This document shows, in pieces, positions 8,114 to 15,061 of a stretch of DNA of 23,077 bases. How positions within the stretch are numbered: the stretch's first letter is position 1; the number at the start of each line of letters is the position of its first letter. The notes below the pieces were generated by a model that was given only the letters and a program-made list of their open reading frames with translations, searched no databases and was not told the DNA's origin. A program made the position numbers and the translations under genes. Source of the DNA: Candidatus Hermodarchaeota archaeon (GTDB lineage: Archaea > Asgardarchaeota > Hermodarchaeia > Hermodarchaeales > Hermodarchaeaceae); NCBI GenBank assembly GCA_016839995.1, contig JAEOTD010000014.1:1-23077 (forward strand), given 5' to 3'.

Positions 8114-9354
8114 CGTTCTTTTTGCATTCCAGCCTGTGAGGGAATCGTCACAAAGACGATGGGAATCAAAGTAAGACCAATCAGAGCACCAACCCAATAG
8201 ACCCCAGGAAGCGCCCAACTGGCTAGAACGAGTGCCATGACGAGGGGACCTAATGTTTGTCCTAACCGTAGCACCAACCCATTAAGGGACATTACCGCTG
8301 CGCGATTTTCGATTGGGGCAAGATTTACGAGGAGATTTTGGGTGGTGGGTAAGGCTAAGCCCATGCCAATCCCGAAAATCCCCACGGGGATGAGGATAAT
8401 CAAGAGGGCTGGAGCAAAGGGAATTAGAAACAGACCCAGAGCTACGAAGGGAAACGCTGAGAGGAGTATGATTTTCATACGGACACGACGAACCAAATAG
8501 CCGACTAAGAAGGACGTAACTGCGGCCGTCACCGAGATGAATGAGACAACAAGACCGGCAATGAAGGAATTCGCTGAGAATGCAGCAATCACTAAAAATG
8601 GCAAGTAGGTGATAATTGCTCCATACAACATGATAAACATTGAAGTACTCACAATAAACAGACCCGCGATCTGTTTATCTTTGAGAATACTAGCTATCTG
8701 ACTGAAGTATTGTCTTAGGGTAAGGATATGCTCAGGTCTGGGTACCTTAAGCCAAAAGAGCGCTGTTAGCCCAATCGGGATGGCAAGTAGAGAAAGATAG
8801 AAGGGAAAATACCAAGCGAAGAGAGCTAGAAAGCCTCCAAGTGTGGGGTAGATTGCGGTGGCCGTGCTTTGTACACTCACATTGTAACCCATCACTTGGG
8901 TGCGTTGTCTTCTTTGATACAAATCACCAATAATGGTAACATTAAGTGAACCAAGAGAGGCTGCTCCTACTCCCTGAACGACCCGAAGGAGAAGTAACAT
9001 GATGAATGGTGAAAACCCGAAGATGAGGGCCAATGGTTCGGAAAACGCACAGGCAAACCCTGCGAAGCCAAATAAAAAGAGTGAGGGCCCCAGTACACGT
9101 TTCCTTCCAAAGCGATCAGCAGCGACACCAAGAAAAGGCGTGAGAATAACACCAGGAAGAGTAAAGGAAATTACTACAAGACTAATCATTCCTGGAGGAA
9201 CACCCAGAGCTAGACCCATTAGAGGAAATGCAGGAGTAATACTTGCTACACCCATCACCGCAATGAGAGTAGTTCCAAAAATAATGAGGAGGTTAGCATT
9301 AACAGGAGGTCTACTGATTTCAAGCTCTTGCACGGGGTCCTCAGCATGTGTCAT
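8110..9354 (-). CDS. MFS transporter, drug/metabolite exporter-like
   Basis: The 414-residue protein has the twelve-helix pattern of the major facilitator superfamily. The loop 2-3 motif A is GVAADRFGRKRVLG, and RVVQGVGAA occupies the helix 4 motif B position of the DHA1 (TetA/Bmr-like) group. The central loop of about 30 residues (near LKVPRPEHILTLRQYF) divides two six-helix halves, and a degenerate motif A repeat (VGYLVRRVRMK) starts the second half. It is probably a proton-coupled exporter of a small molecule; the substrate is unknown. The ATG at 9354 gives a short cytosolic N-terminus. It is divergent from the epimerase gene and convergent with the mutase, so it is likely expressed on its own. 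Confidence 0.88.
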   Translation of the reverse strand: MTHAEDPVQELEISRPPVNANLLIIFGTTLIAVMGVASITPAFPLMGLALGVPPGMISLVVISFTLPGVILTPFLGVAADRFGRKRVLGPSLFLFGFAGFACAFSEPLALIFGFSPFIMLLLLRVVQGVGAASLGSLNVTIIGDLYQRRQRTQVMGYNVSVQSTATAIYPTLGGFLALFAWYFPFYLSLLAIPIGLTALFWLKVPRPEHILTLRQYFSQIASILKDKQIAGLFIVSTSMFIMLYGAIITYLPFLVIAAFSANSFIAGLVVSFISVTAAVTSFLVGYLVRRVRMKIILLSAFPFVALGLFLIPFAPALLIILIPVGIFGIGMGLALPTTQNLLVNLAPIENRAAVMSLNGLVLRLGQTLGPLVMALVLASWALPGVYWVGALIGLTLIPIVFVTIPSQAGMQKER

Positions 9355-9378
9355 AATGCGCTTCCAACACGGACTTGT

Positions 9379-9390
9379 GATAAAAACGTT
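9379..9390 (-). promoter_or_regulatory. possible TATA box of the MFS gene
   Basis: On the minus strand the sequence reads ACGTTTTTATCA, an AT-rich TATA-like element about 25-36 bases before the MFS start codon. This would imply an almost leaderless mRNA. The same 111-base gap must also hold the promoter of the divergent epimerase gene. Confidence 0.28.
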
Positions 9391-9465
9391 TGTGGATTAT
9401 CAGTTCCGATAAACAGAAGTCTTTTCAAGGTCGCACAGGGAAAAGAGCACGGAGATTTGTGTCAT

Positions 9466-9864
9466 ATGCGAATTAGTCACATAGGCATTGCAGTCAAGGA
9501 CGCCGATACTGCGTTGAAAATGTATCGTGAAGTCTTGGGATTGGAACCATCTAGTATTGAAACCGTGGAAAGCCAAAATGTCAAAACGGTCCACATCCCA
9601 ATCGGCGATTCCAGCATCGAATTATTAGAATCGACGAGCCCTGATGGCGTCGTGGCAAAATTCATTGAAAAACGCGGCGAAGGAATCCATCACATTGCCA
9701 TTGAAGTAGATGATATCGAAACAGCTCTAGCCAAGATGAAAGCTGAGGGATTCCAATTAATCGATGAAACGCCCCGAATGGGAGCCGGGAACATGCGGAT
9801 TGCATTCATTCACCCGCGAAGCACGAATGGGGTCCTCTTGGAACTGTGTCAACCAATTAAGTAA
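9466..9864 (+). CDS. mce: methylmalonyl-CoA epimerase
   Basis: The 132-residue protein of the vicinal-oxygen-chelate fold racemises (S)- and (R)-methylmalonyl-CoA, linking the carboxyltransferase product to the mutase substrate. It opens with MRISHIGIAVKD and contains the family's second half GEGIHHIAIEVDD and VLLELCQP. The expected metal ligands are visible as His5, His76 and Glu126, with Glu52 in the IELLE strand near the fourth position. The open frame extends back to 9328, but that N-terminal part is unlike the family and overlaps the divergent MFS gene. The ATG at 9466 with GGAG 11 bases upstream is the natural start. Biotin ligase follows 16 bases later. Confidence 0.93.
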   Translation: MRISHIGIAVKDADTALKMYREVLGLEPSSIETVESQNVKTVHIPIGDSSIELLESTSPDGVVAKFIEKRGEGIHHIAIEVDDIETALAKMKAEGFQLIDETPRMGAGNMRIAFIHPRSTNGVLLELCQPIK

Positions 9865-9880
9865 AGATAAAGTGACCCTT

Positions 9881-10711
9881 ATGGCAGAGCCGCCAATTCC
9901 CCTAGAACCACGAAATGACCCATTTCACCATGCATTAAGTAACACTTCAAGACTGGTGTTTAAACGATTACTCCATTTTCCGATGCTTTCATCTACGAAT
10001 GCATACCTTAAACCCCTCGCTGCTGTTGGTGAACCGGAAGGCCTCATTGTGTTAGCCGATGAGCAAACTGCAGGATCGGGACGATTGAATCGTGTCTGGC
10101 ATTCACCCCAAGGAGGCCTCTATTTCTCCTCACTTGTACGCCCCATGAGTATTGCAGCAAGTGACACACCTCTGATAACGCTAACAACGGGCATCGCAGT
10201 CGCAAAAGTGCTTAACACCGCCTTAGGGTTAGATGCCAAGTTAAAATGGCCTAATGATGTGCTCCTGGATGATCGAAAGGTTGGTGGAATACTTGTCGAA
10301 TCATCCTTCATTGGCAGCGATATCGAATATGCCGTAATTGGCATTGGAATCAACGCAAACGTAACAGCATCGGATTTCCCCCAATCCTTGCGCAGTAGCG
10401 TGACGTCCCTTCAAGAAAAACGAAATCAACCAATAGATTTGCCACGGCTTTTCGAGTATTTAGTTGGTCAATTGGAATTCTGGTATCTAAAGCTTCGGGA
10501 TAAAGGCTTCAAGGCAATTGAGTCACACTATCGCCGATTATGTACCACACTAGGGAAACAAGTCACAATTGATTTGGAAGAGAAACAAGTAACTGGTCTT
10601 GCGAAGGGGCTAAACGCGGATGGAAGTCTGATTGTTCAAACACCTGAAGGACGCCAGATTATTCGCTGTGGAGACCTGGTTTCCTCAACAACCACTAAGG
10701 AGAAAGTCTAA
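9881..10711 (+). CDS. birA: biotin protein ligase, without HTH domain
   Basis: The 276-residue protein is a biotin-[carboxylase] ligase that activates biotin with ATP and attaches it to the acceptor lysine of a biotin carrier such as the one encoded at 17358. It shows the biotin/ATP loop AGSGRLNRVWHSP (about 64-76), LKWPNDVLLDDRKVGGIL, the strand IGIGINAN, and a C-terminal beta domain (about 230-276) with GLNADGSLIV. Only about 30 residues precede the catalytic core. The DNA-binding helix-turn-helix of bifunctional BirA is therefore absent and the protein should be an enzyme only. The ATG at 9881 follows AAAGTGA; a GTG at 9872 in the same frame is an alternative adding three residues. It is probably cotranscribed with the epimerase. 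Confidence 0.93.
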   Translation: MAEPPIPLEPRNDPFHHALSNTSRLVFKRLLHFPMLSSTNAYLKPLAAVGEPEGLIVLADEQTAGSGRLNRVWHSPQGGLYFSSLVRPMSIAASDTPLITLTTGIAVAKVLNTALGLDAKLKWPNDVLLDDRKVGGILVESSFIGSDIEYAVIGIGINANVTASDFPQSLRSSVTSLQEKRNQPIDLPRLFEYLVGQLEFWYLKLRDKGFKAIESHYRRLCTTLGKQVTIDLEEKQVTGLAKGLNADGSLIVQTPEGRQIIRCGDLVSSTTTKEKV

Positions 10712-10760
10712 TTTCAACAAGCCTTTTAGGCGAATAATTCTCAGAACCACTAAGTGAACC

Positions 10761-11156
10761 ATGATGTCACATTCCGGTTTCCTATTGATTTTGCAGGTAT
10801 TAGCAGCACAGTTGGATTTTGTGGATCATTTGTTGAACCTAATCTTCGGTGCCTTTGGATTGTTTTTTGTCCTTTTCATCGCCATCTTTGTTGGCATCTT
10901 CGCTTTCGCTTTTTACCTGATCTGCAAGAGCATGCGTGCCGCCTCAAGAAGCATAGAAATGCCTGAACTCGTTTCCGTTGATAGTGACTCTGAACATGAC
11001 CGTCAACTCATCCGAGAAAGCCTACCTGCTTCGTGCCCCCAATGTGATGCACCCCTCAAATATAACGAGGTTAAGTGGACAGGACCTCGACAAGCAGAAT
11101 GCCCCTATTGTGGCACAGCCGTGGAACTAGAGGAAACAATTGTGGGCAATTCATAA
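10761..11156 (+). CDS. small membrane protein with C-terminal zinc ribbon
   Basis: I do not recognise a named family. The 131-residue protein has an amphipathic or hydrophobic N-terminus (about 5-20), one strong membrane segment (about 27-55), a charged linker, and a zinc-ribbon-like pair CPQC (Cys92, Cys95) and CPYC (Cys114, Cys117). The design suggests a membrane-anchored protein with a cytosolic metal-binding knob, a common archaeal arrangement of unknown role. Two ATG codons are tandem at 10761 and 10764, with AAGTGA just upstream. It follows biotin ligase by 49 bases on the same strand and ends before a hairpin at 11171. Confidence 0.75.
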   Translation: MMSHSGFLLILQVLAAQLDFVDHLLNLIFGAFGLFFVLFIAIFVGIFAFAFYLICKSMRAASRSIEMPELVSVDSDSEHDRQLIRESLPASCPQCDAPLKYNEVKWTGPRQAECPYCGTAVELEETIVGNS

Positions 11157-11170
11157 GAAAAAGAGGTTCT

Positions 11171-11196
11171 GGTGACCAGCGTGAACGCTAGTCACC
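11171..11196 (+). terminator. hairpin between convergent genes
   Basis: The arms GGTGACCAGCG (11171-11181) and CGCTAGTCACC (11186-11196) pair over 11 positions with one mismatch, around a TGAA loop. CTTTCACGTATTTCTCTT follows. It sits 15 bases after the membrane zinc-ribbon gene and 40 bases before the end of the superoxide reductase gene on the other strand. It could act as a terminator or RNA 3'-end stabiliser for either transcript. Archaeal termination depends mainly on U-tracts, so the role is inferred. Confidence 0.5.
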
Positions 11197-11235
11197 CTTT
11201 CACGTATTTCTCTTCAAAGACCGCCAAGTCAGATC

Positions 11236-11613
11236 TTAGCTGGTCTTCCAGAGCAGATGAATGTTACAGAATTCACGTGCCATGTCAGGCTTACCCTTCA
11301 TAGGGAAGTCTGCTTCTGGTTTTTGACCAGGTTCAAGGAATTGACGCATAATGGTCCCGTCCTTGACAACCTGAATCCATTCAATCCAGTGTTCATCAGC
11401 CATTGGGTGAGGAGTGGAGCCAACGACGACGTGAATACCATCTGCAGTCTCTTCCACAACCGGTACGTGTTTTTCAGTCTTGAAGTCTGCAGTTTGTTCT
11501 TCCATGAGCTTCATTGATTGACCACAGCAAACAAGCGTTCCGGCTCCGGCATGAAGCACTTCGACAATGTTTCCACACACTTCGCATTTGTAGATTTGGA
11601 GTAATTCAGTCAT
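11236..11613 (-). CDS. dfx: superoxide reductase (desulfoferrodoxin, two-iron type)
   Basis: The 125-residue protein reduces superoxide to hydrogen peroxide without making oxygen, which is typical of anaerobes. An N-terminal desulforedoxin-like Fe(Cys)4 centre is given by Cys10, Cys13, Cys29 and Cys30. The catalytic Fe(His)4Cys centre follows, with His49 in EKHVP (Lys48 being the conserved active-site lysine), His69, His75, Cys116 and His119 (CNIH). All ligands are intact, so this is the class I (2Fe) form. Rubredoxin, encoded at 12420, is the usual electron donor, and rubrerythrin at 12654 would remove the peroxide product. GGTGA lies 11 bases before the ATG at 11613. It is downstream of the Cys-rich gene, with a 47-base gap. 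Confidence 0.96.
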   Translation of the reverse strand: MTELLQIYKCEVCGNIVEVLHAGAGTLVCCGQSMKLMEEQTADFKTEKHVPVVEETADGIHVVVGSTPHPMADEHWIEWIQVVKDGTIMRQFLEPGQKPEADFPMKGKPDMAREFCNIHLLWKTS

Positions 11614-11660
11614 TTGATATGTTCACCATTCGATTCGATAATACAGTTTGATATTGATAA

Positions 11661-11936
11661 CTACCCGGTTCCTTCCTTAGCCTCTTGAGCTTTCTTCTTT
11701 TTGACCATTTCTTGTACATCATTGTAGATCTGTTCGCCTACGCATTCTTTGGCGTATTCACAATACTCTACGCAGGACATCATATCATTATAGATGGTGA
11801 AACCGCAGTTCTCACAGTCTATCTTCACATCACTAGTAAAGAGCTCAATCTCTTCCCCACATTTGGGGCAGGTCTTGAAGATGATAGAGGGCCGTTTGAG
11901 GGGAGCGGCACCAGGACAGTCATCGATAATCTTCAT
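11661..11936 (-). CDS. small cysteine-rich (probable zinc/iron) protein
   Basis: The 91-residue protein begins MKIIDDCPGAAPLKRP. It has two CxxC pairs forming a zinc ribbon (CPKC, Cys23/26; CENC, Cys41/44), then a helical segment with Cys55, Cys59 and Cys65 (SCVEYCEYAKEC), and a Lys/Glu-rich tail. I recall similar short proteins in anaerobic archaea and bacteria, without a known function. The nine-base reach between ribbon and cysteine helix suggests either two metal sites or one site plus a redox thiol cluster. It lies between the PC4-like and superoxide reductase genes on the same strand, so a role in redox or oxygen response is plausible but inferred. Confidence 0.8.
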   Translation of the reverse strand: MKIIDDCPGAAPLKRPSIIFKTCPKCGEEIELFTSDVKIDCENCGFTIYNDMMSCVEYCEYAKECVGEQIYNDVQEMVKKKKAQEAKEGTG

Positions 11937-11940
11937 GGTT

Positions 11941-11980
11941 ACCGGTTATGAGTTAACACTGTTTACCTTAAAACCGGTTT
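11941..11980. promoter_or_regulatory. paired ACCGGTT sites at the Cys-rich gene promoter
   Basis: ACCGGTT occurs at 11941-11947, touching the start codon of the Cys-rich gene, and again at 11973-11979 within the ten-base palindrome AAACCGGTTT (11971-11980). The two are 32 bases apart, about three helical turns. Between them, on the minus strand, is the TATA-like run TTTTAA (11968-11973) about 34 bases from the ATG. The geometry resembles an operator pair around a promoter, probably redox-responsive given its neighbours. No regulator is identified. Confidence 0.4.
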
Positions 11981-11987
11981 GGTTTTC

Positions 11988-12290
11988 CTACTCCTTCGCA
12001 TCTTCCCCTTCGCTAGCATCCTCGGATTCCGGCAATTGCTCTTGCTCCGGCTTTGATTCTCCCATCGCCTCAGGCGCATATCCTGCCACCTTCTCAATAG
12101 CGGCGATCAATTGATCTTTGAGCTCTAAGGAGATCCGGACACCCTTCTTTGTGGGACGCCAACTTGCCTCGCCTGCCTGATAATAAATCCGAATATCAAT
12201 TCCGAGGAAGCCTTGCCACTCCGAAAGAGAGACCCAGATTTTCTCTGTTTCACTCCGGGGCAACGCCACTGGTTCACCTACGGTCGTCAT
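11988..12290 (-). CDS. PC4/p15-like single-stranded nucleic-acid-binding protein
   Basis: The 100-residue protein has a core of about 60 residues: EKIWVSLSEWQGFLGIDIR, then the strand WRPTKKGVRISLEL and the helix KDQLIAAIEKV. This matches the PC4/p15 transcriptional coactivator fold (YdbC-like in bacteria): a four-stranded sheet binding single-stranded DNA, ending in a dimerising helix. The tail of about 25 residues is very acidic (Glu, Asp, Ser), a feature that can weaken or modulate nucleic-acid binding. The start at 12290 has AAGGTGAT upstream. It heads the small minus-strand run with the Cys-rich protein and superoxide reductase. Whether it regulates that block or is a general factor cannot be told. 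Confidence 0.78.
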   Translation of the reverse strand: MTTVGEPVALPRSETEKIWVSLSEWQGFLGIDIRIYYQAGEASWRPTKKGVRISLELKDQLIAAIEKVAGYAPEAMGESKPEQEQLPESEDASEGEDAKE

Positions 12291-12339
12291 GATAAAATCA
12301 CCTTACCTTCCAATAATAGGAAGCACCCTAAAAAGAATC

Positions 12340-12401
12340 GTATTCGTAGAAAAACAAGGAAAAGGCGGATGCGGCACTCCACAGTCGGGGGCCTACCCCC
12401 G
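12340..12401 (-). terminator. GC-rich hairpin plus T-tracts after rubredoxin
   Basis: Arms CGGGGG (12386-12391) and CCCCCG (12396-12401) form a perfect six-pair stem, 19 bases beyond the rubredoxin stop on the minus strand. Further along the same strand are T-rich runs (minus strand of about 12340-12362). The combination looks like a transcription end for rubredoxin and would separate it from the PC4-like gene. Confidence 0.45.
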
Positions 12402-12419
12402 CCAAATTCTTTCAACAGT

Positions 12420-12584
12420 CTAATCCGCAGGCTCGAACATGTCTTTGCCTACGCCACAAACCGGACAAACCCAGTCTTCAGGAATGTCTTTGAATGCGGT
12501 GCCGGGTGCGACGCCTCCATCAGGGTCGCCGACGGCGGGATCGTAGATGTATCCGCACGCTGTGCAGACGTACTTCTGTGCCAT
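12420..12584 (-). CDS. rub: rubredoxin
   Basis: This 54-residue gene is easily missed. It reads MAQKYVCTACGYIYDP at the start and DWVCPVCGVGKDMFEP near the end. Cys7, Cys10, Cys40 and Cys43 form the Fe(Cys)4 site, and the aromatic core residues (Tyr12, Tyr14, Phe31, Trp38, Phe50) are all present. Length and spacing are those of classical rubredoxins. It carries single electrons, most likely to superoxide reductase and rubrerythrin encoded on both sides. AGGTGA sits upstream of the ATG at 12584. It follows rubrerythrin by 69 bases on the same strand. The stop TAG is at 12420-12422. Confidence 0.96.
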   Translation of the reverse strand: MAQKYVCTACGYIYDPAVGDPDGGVAPGTAFKDIPEDWVCPVCGVGKDMFEPAD

Positions 12585-12653
12585 GATAGGTCACCTGATT
12601 TTGTTGGCTAAATTATTGGTTATTACTGTTTGGGTGTTGTGAGTCTGAAGCGT

Positions 12654-13238
12654 TTAGTAGGTCTCGCAGAGTACGGAGAAGTATCCTTGGGGATGGAAGC
12701 AGGAGGGGCATTGGTCTGGGGCTTCTTCACCTTCGTGGACATAGCCACATTCAAGGCAGAGCCATCGAGTGGGTTTCTTTTTCTTGAAGACGGTGCTTCC
12801 TTCGACTTCTTTGAGGAGAGCAGTGTAGCGTTCAGCGTGGTGGTTTTCGACGTCAGCTATTGCACGAACCTGTTTGGCGATGACGTGATAGCCTTCTTCA
12901 TCAGCAGTGTTGGCGATGTCTTGGTACATTTTGGTGTATTCGTAGGTTTCCCCTTCGATAGCAGCTTTCAGATTGTCGACCGTGTTACCGATTTTTAATG
13001 GAGCAGCAGCAGGCACCTCAATCTCAGGCATGGATTTACCAGTTTGCTTCATGACCTCTTGTGCGGCACGCCAGAAGTTTTTCGCATGAACATGTTCGTT
13101 TTCAGCTGTGATGTTGAAAATTTCTGCAATTTGGATGAAGCCTTCCTTTTTCGCGGTCTTTGCGTACATATTGTAGCGGTTTCGAGCTTGGCTTTCACCA
13201 ATAAAGGCTTGGACGAGTCCGATTAATGTCTTGGACAT
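12654..13238 (-). CDS. rbr: rubrerythrin
   Basis: The 194-residue protein joins a ferritin-like di-iron four-helix bundle to a C-terminal rubredoxin-like domain. Di-iron ligands are visible as Glu15, Glu48 with His51, Glu97/Glu100 and Glu131 with His134 (VENHHAERY). The Fe(Cys)4 domain has Cys161, Cys164, Cys177 and Cys180 (CLEC and CPSC). Rubrerythrins reduce hydrogen peroxide to water with electrons from rubredoxin, completing the superoxide reductase pathway encoded next door. The tail after the rubredoxin domain is slightly extended and includes an extra Cys191. GAGGTTAG upstream supports the ATG at 13238. The gene is divergent from the carboxyltransferase gene. Confidence 0.96.
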   Translation of the reverse strand: MSKTLIGLVQAFIGESQARNRYNMYAKTAKKEGFIQIAEIFNITAENEHVHAKNFWRAAQEVMKQTGKSMPEIEVPAAAPLKIGNTVDNLKAAIEGETYEYTKMYQDIANTADEEGYHVIAKQVRAIADVENHHAERYTALLKEVEGSTVFKKKKPTRWLCLECGYVHEGEEAPDQCPSCFHPQGYFSVLCETY

Positions 13239-13290
13239 AGTTTTCTAACCTCGAGAATCTATCAGTTCCGTTTGGGTTAAGAATCTTTGC

Positions 13291-13316
13291 GATTAATAAG
13301 CTTGAAGATTTTAATC
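13291..13316. promoter_or_regulatory. inverted repeat GATTAA/TTAATC in the divergent promoter region
   Basis: GATTAA (13291-13296) and TTAATC (13311-13316) are perfect inverted arms, 20 bases apart start to start (two helical turns), in the gap between rubrerythrin and the carboxyltransferase gene. The arms themselves are TATA-like. The element may be a dimeric regulator site or part of the promoter; its AT-rich content makes chance plausible. Confidence 0.28.
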
Positions 13317-13385
13317 AACCGACTGGTTTTAAGAGGAGTGGTACACGTAGAGGAACCATTCAAGAAAAATATGGAGAGCATTTTG

Positions 13386-14945
13386 ATGCCTTCAGACGTT
13401 ATGAATAAGAAGATGAAGGAGCTCCGCAAGCGCTTGGAGAAAGCCCAACTTGGTGGCGGGAAAGAGCGCATAGATAAGCAGCATAAAGCGGGGAAAATGA
13501 CTGCCCGTGAACGGATTGACAAGTTATTGGATCCTGGCAGTTTCATGGAATTTGACGCCCTTGTCGAACACCGGTGCACCGAATTCAAGATGGATAAGAA
13601 CAAGATTCCCGGTGATGGTGTGGTGACGGGGTATGGCACCATTGATGGTCGGCTAGTGTTTGTGTTTAGCCAGGATTTCACAGTTTTTGGCGGAGCCTTG
13701 GGGGAAATGTTTGGAGAAAAGGTTACTAAAATCATGGACCTCGCCCTCGAAGCTGGGGCTCCCGTCATTGGGTTGAATGATTCTGGAGGTGCCCGTATCC
13801 AAGAAGGTGTAGCAAGTTTAGGGGCATACGGTGAAATCTTTTATCGCAACGTCATTGCCTCAGGTGTGGTTCCCCAAATCAGTGCAATAATGGGTCCCTG
13901 TGCGGGGGGTGCGGTCTACAGCCCTGCTGTCACCGATTTTACGCTCATGGTCAAAAACACGAGCCGTATGTTTATTACAGGTCCGAATGTCATCAAATCA
14001 GTCACCGGTGAAGTGATTTCCTTTGAGGAGCTGGGGGGTGCAATGGCCCATAACGCAAAAAGCGGTGTCGCCCAGTTTGCGGCGGAAAATGAAGAGCATT
14101 GCCTCCAATTAATTCGAAACCTATTGTCGTACCTTCCGTCAAACAATGTGGAAGATCCCCCGTTTGTTGAGCCGACTGATGACCCACGTCGCACTGATCC
14201 TACACTGAACGAGTTACTCCCGGATGATACGACGACCCCTTATGATATGAAGCACGCGATTCTGAGTGTGGCGGATAATCATCAATTCTTGGAAGTTCAT
14301 GAGCTCTTTGCTCAGAACATGGTGGTCGGCTTCATCCGTCTGAATGGTTACCCTGTGGGTGTTGTGGCTAACCAGCCCAACTATCTGGCAGGAACCTTAG
14401 ATATTGATGCTTCTGACAAGTGTGCCCGGTTTGTTCGATTTTGTGACGCGTTTAATATTCCGATACTCACCTTCATGGATGTGCCTGGATTTCTTCCGGG
14501 TGTTGAGCAGGAACATCGGGGCATAATTCGCCATGGAGCAAAAATTCTCTTTGCGTATGCTGAAGCTACTGTTCCGAAAGTCACAGTCATCACCCGAAAA
14601 GCCATTGGAGGTGCCTACGTAGTGTTGGGCTCCAAGCATTTGCGTGCGGACGTTGTGTACGCGTGGCCCACAACTGAAATGGCTGTCATGGGTCCAGAGG
14701 GTGCCGCAAACATTATTTTCCGGAGAGAAATCGAGAAATCCAAGAATCCGGAGGCCGCACGAGCAAAACGGATTTCTGAATATCGAGAACGTTTTGCTAA
14801 CCCTTACTCAGGAGCTGTCCGAGGGTTTATTGATGAAGTCATTGAACCCGCTCTTACTCGATCACGAATCATTGCAGCTTTTGAAATGTTGCGCACAAAA
14901 CGGCAATCATTACCGAAGAAGAAGCATGGAAATTGTCCCCTCTAG
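13386..14945 (+). CDS. propionyl-/methylmalonyl-CoA carboxyltransferase subunit (PccB / 12S / MmdA type)
   Basis: The 519-residue protein is an acyl-CoA carboxyltransferase with two crotonase-like halves. It starts KKMKELRKRLEKAQLGGG. The N-half shows HKAGKMTARERIDKLLDPGS, SQDFTVFGGALGEM and the oxyanion region MGPCAGGAVYSPA. The C-half shows FMDVPGFLPGVEQE, ARKAIGGAYV-like (TRKAIGGAYVVLGSKHL) and WPTTEMAVMGPEGA. It moves a carboxyl group between carboxybiotin and propionyl-CoA/methylmalonyl-CoA. The same family supplies PccB, MmdA and transcarboxylase 12S. Here it is followed by 5S-like and biotin-carrier genes, with no biotin carboxylase. I chose the ATG at 13386 because GGAG lies 9 bases upstream. 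The frame is open back to 13287, and an ATG at 13371 is less well placed. Confidence 0.93.
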   Translation: MPSDVMNKKMKELRKRLEKAQLGGGKERIDKQHKAGKMTARERIDKLLDPGSFMEFDALVEHRCTEFKMDKNKIPGDGVVTGYGTIDGRLVFVFSQDFTVFGGALGEMFGEKVTKIMDLALEAGAPVIGLNDSGGARIQEGVASLGAYGEIFYRNVIASGVVPQISAIMGPCAGGAVYSPAVTDFTLMVKNTSRMFITGPNVIKSVTGEVISFEELGGAMAHNAKSGVAQFAAENEEHCLQLIRNLLSYLPSNNVEDPPFVEPTDDPRRTDPTLNELLPDDTTTPYDMKHAILSVADNHQFLEVHELFAQNMVVGFIRLNGYPVGVVANQPNYLAGTLDIDASDKCARFVRFCDAFNIPILTFMDVPGFLPGVEQEHRGIIRHGAKILFAYAEATVPKVTVITRKAIGGAYVVLGSKHLRADVVYAWPTTEMAVMGPEGAANIIFRREIEKSKNPEAARAKRISEYRERFANPYSGAVRGFIDEVIEPALTRSRIIAAFEMLRTKRQSLPKKKHGNCPL

Positions 14946-15024
14946 CCGCATTTCGAGACCCTAGTACTCTGCTAGTATTCCCTCCATTGCTCCATAACCT
15001 TATATCCACGCATTTTTGAGTGGG

Positions 15025-15034
15025 TTATTATAGA
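15025..15034 (+). promoter_or_regulatory. probable TATA box of the RDD gene
   Basis: TTATTATAGA lies about 30 bases before the ATG at 15062, with AAGGT at 15051-15055 as ribosome site. A partly symmetrical stretch (CCAC...GTGG with TAACC...GGTTA around 14995-15027) sits just upstream. This fits a promoter in the 116-base gap after the carboxyltransferase gene. Confidence 0.4.
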
Positions 15035-15061
15035 TTCCATCTTACCTAACAAGGTAACACT

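Noticed and set aside
9328..9465. N-terminal extension of the epimerase frame
   Set aside because: The added 46 residues have no family similarity and would overlap the divergent MFS gene; the ATG at 9466 has GGAG upstream and matches family length.
9764..9880. N-terminal extension of the biotin ligase frame that might have encoded an HTH domain
   Set aside because: It overlaps the epimerase coding end in another frame and shows no helix-turn-helix pattern; the ATG at 9881 is the sensible start.
12213..12611. 132-residue plus-strand frame across the PC4-like, spacer and rubredoxin region
   Set aside because: It is antisense to the PC4-like start and to the whole rubredoxin gene, both well supported.
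12630..12998. 122-residue plus-strand hydrophobic frame
   Set aside because: It is antisense to rubrerythrin, whose ligands are all present on the minus strand.
13287..13385. upstream part of the carboxyltransferase frame (TTG start)
   Set aside because: It contains the likely promoter region and lacks family similarity; the ATG at 13386 with GGAG nine bases upstream fits better.
13277..13768. 163-residue minus-strand frame
   Set aside because: It is antisense to the carboxyltransferase gene, which has full-length conserved motifs.
14967..14987. CTAGTA repeated twice after the carboxyltransferase gene
   Set aside because: The repeat is only six bases long with no symmetry to other elements; treated as chance.
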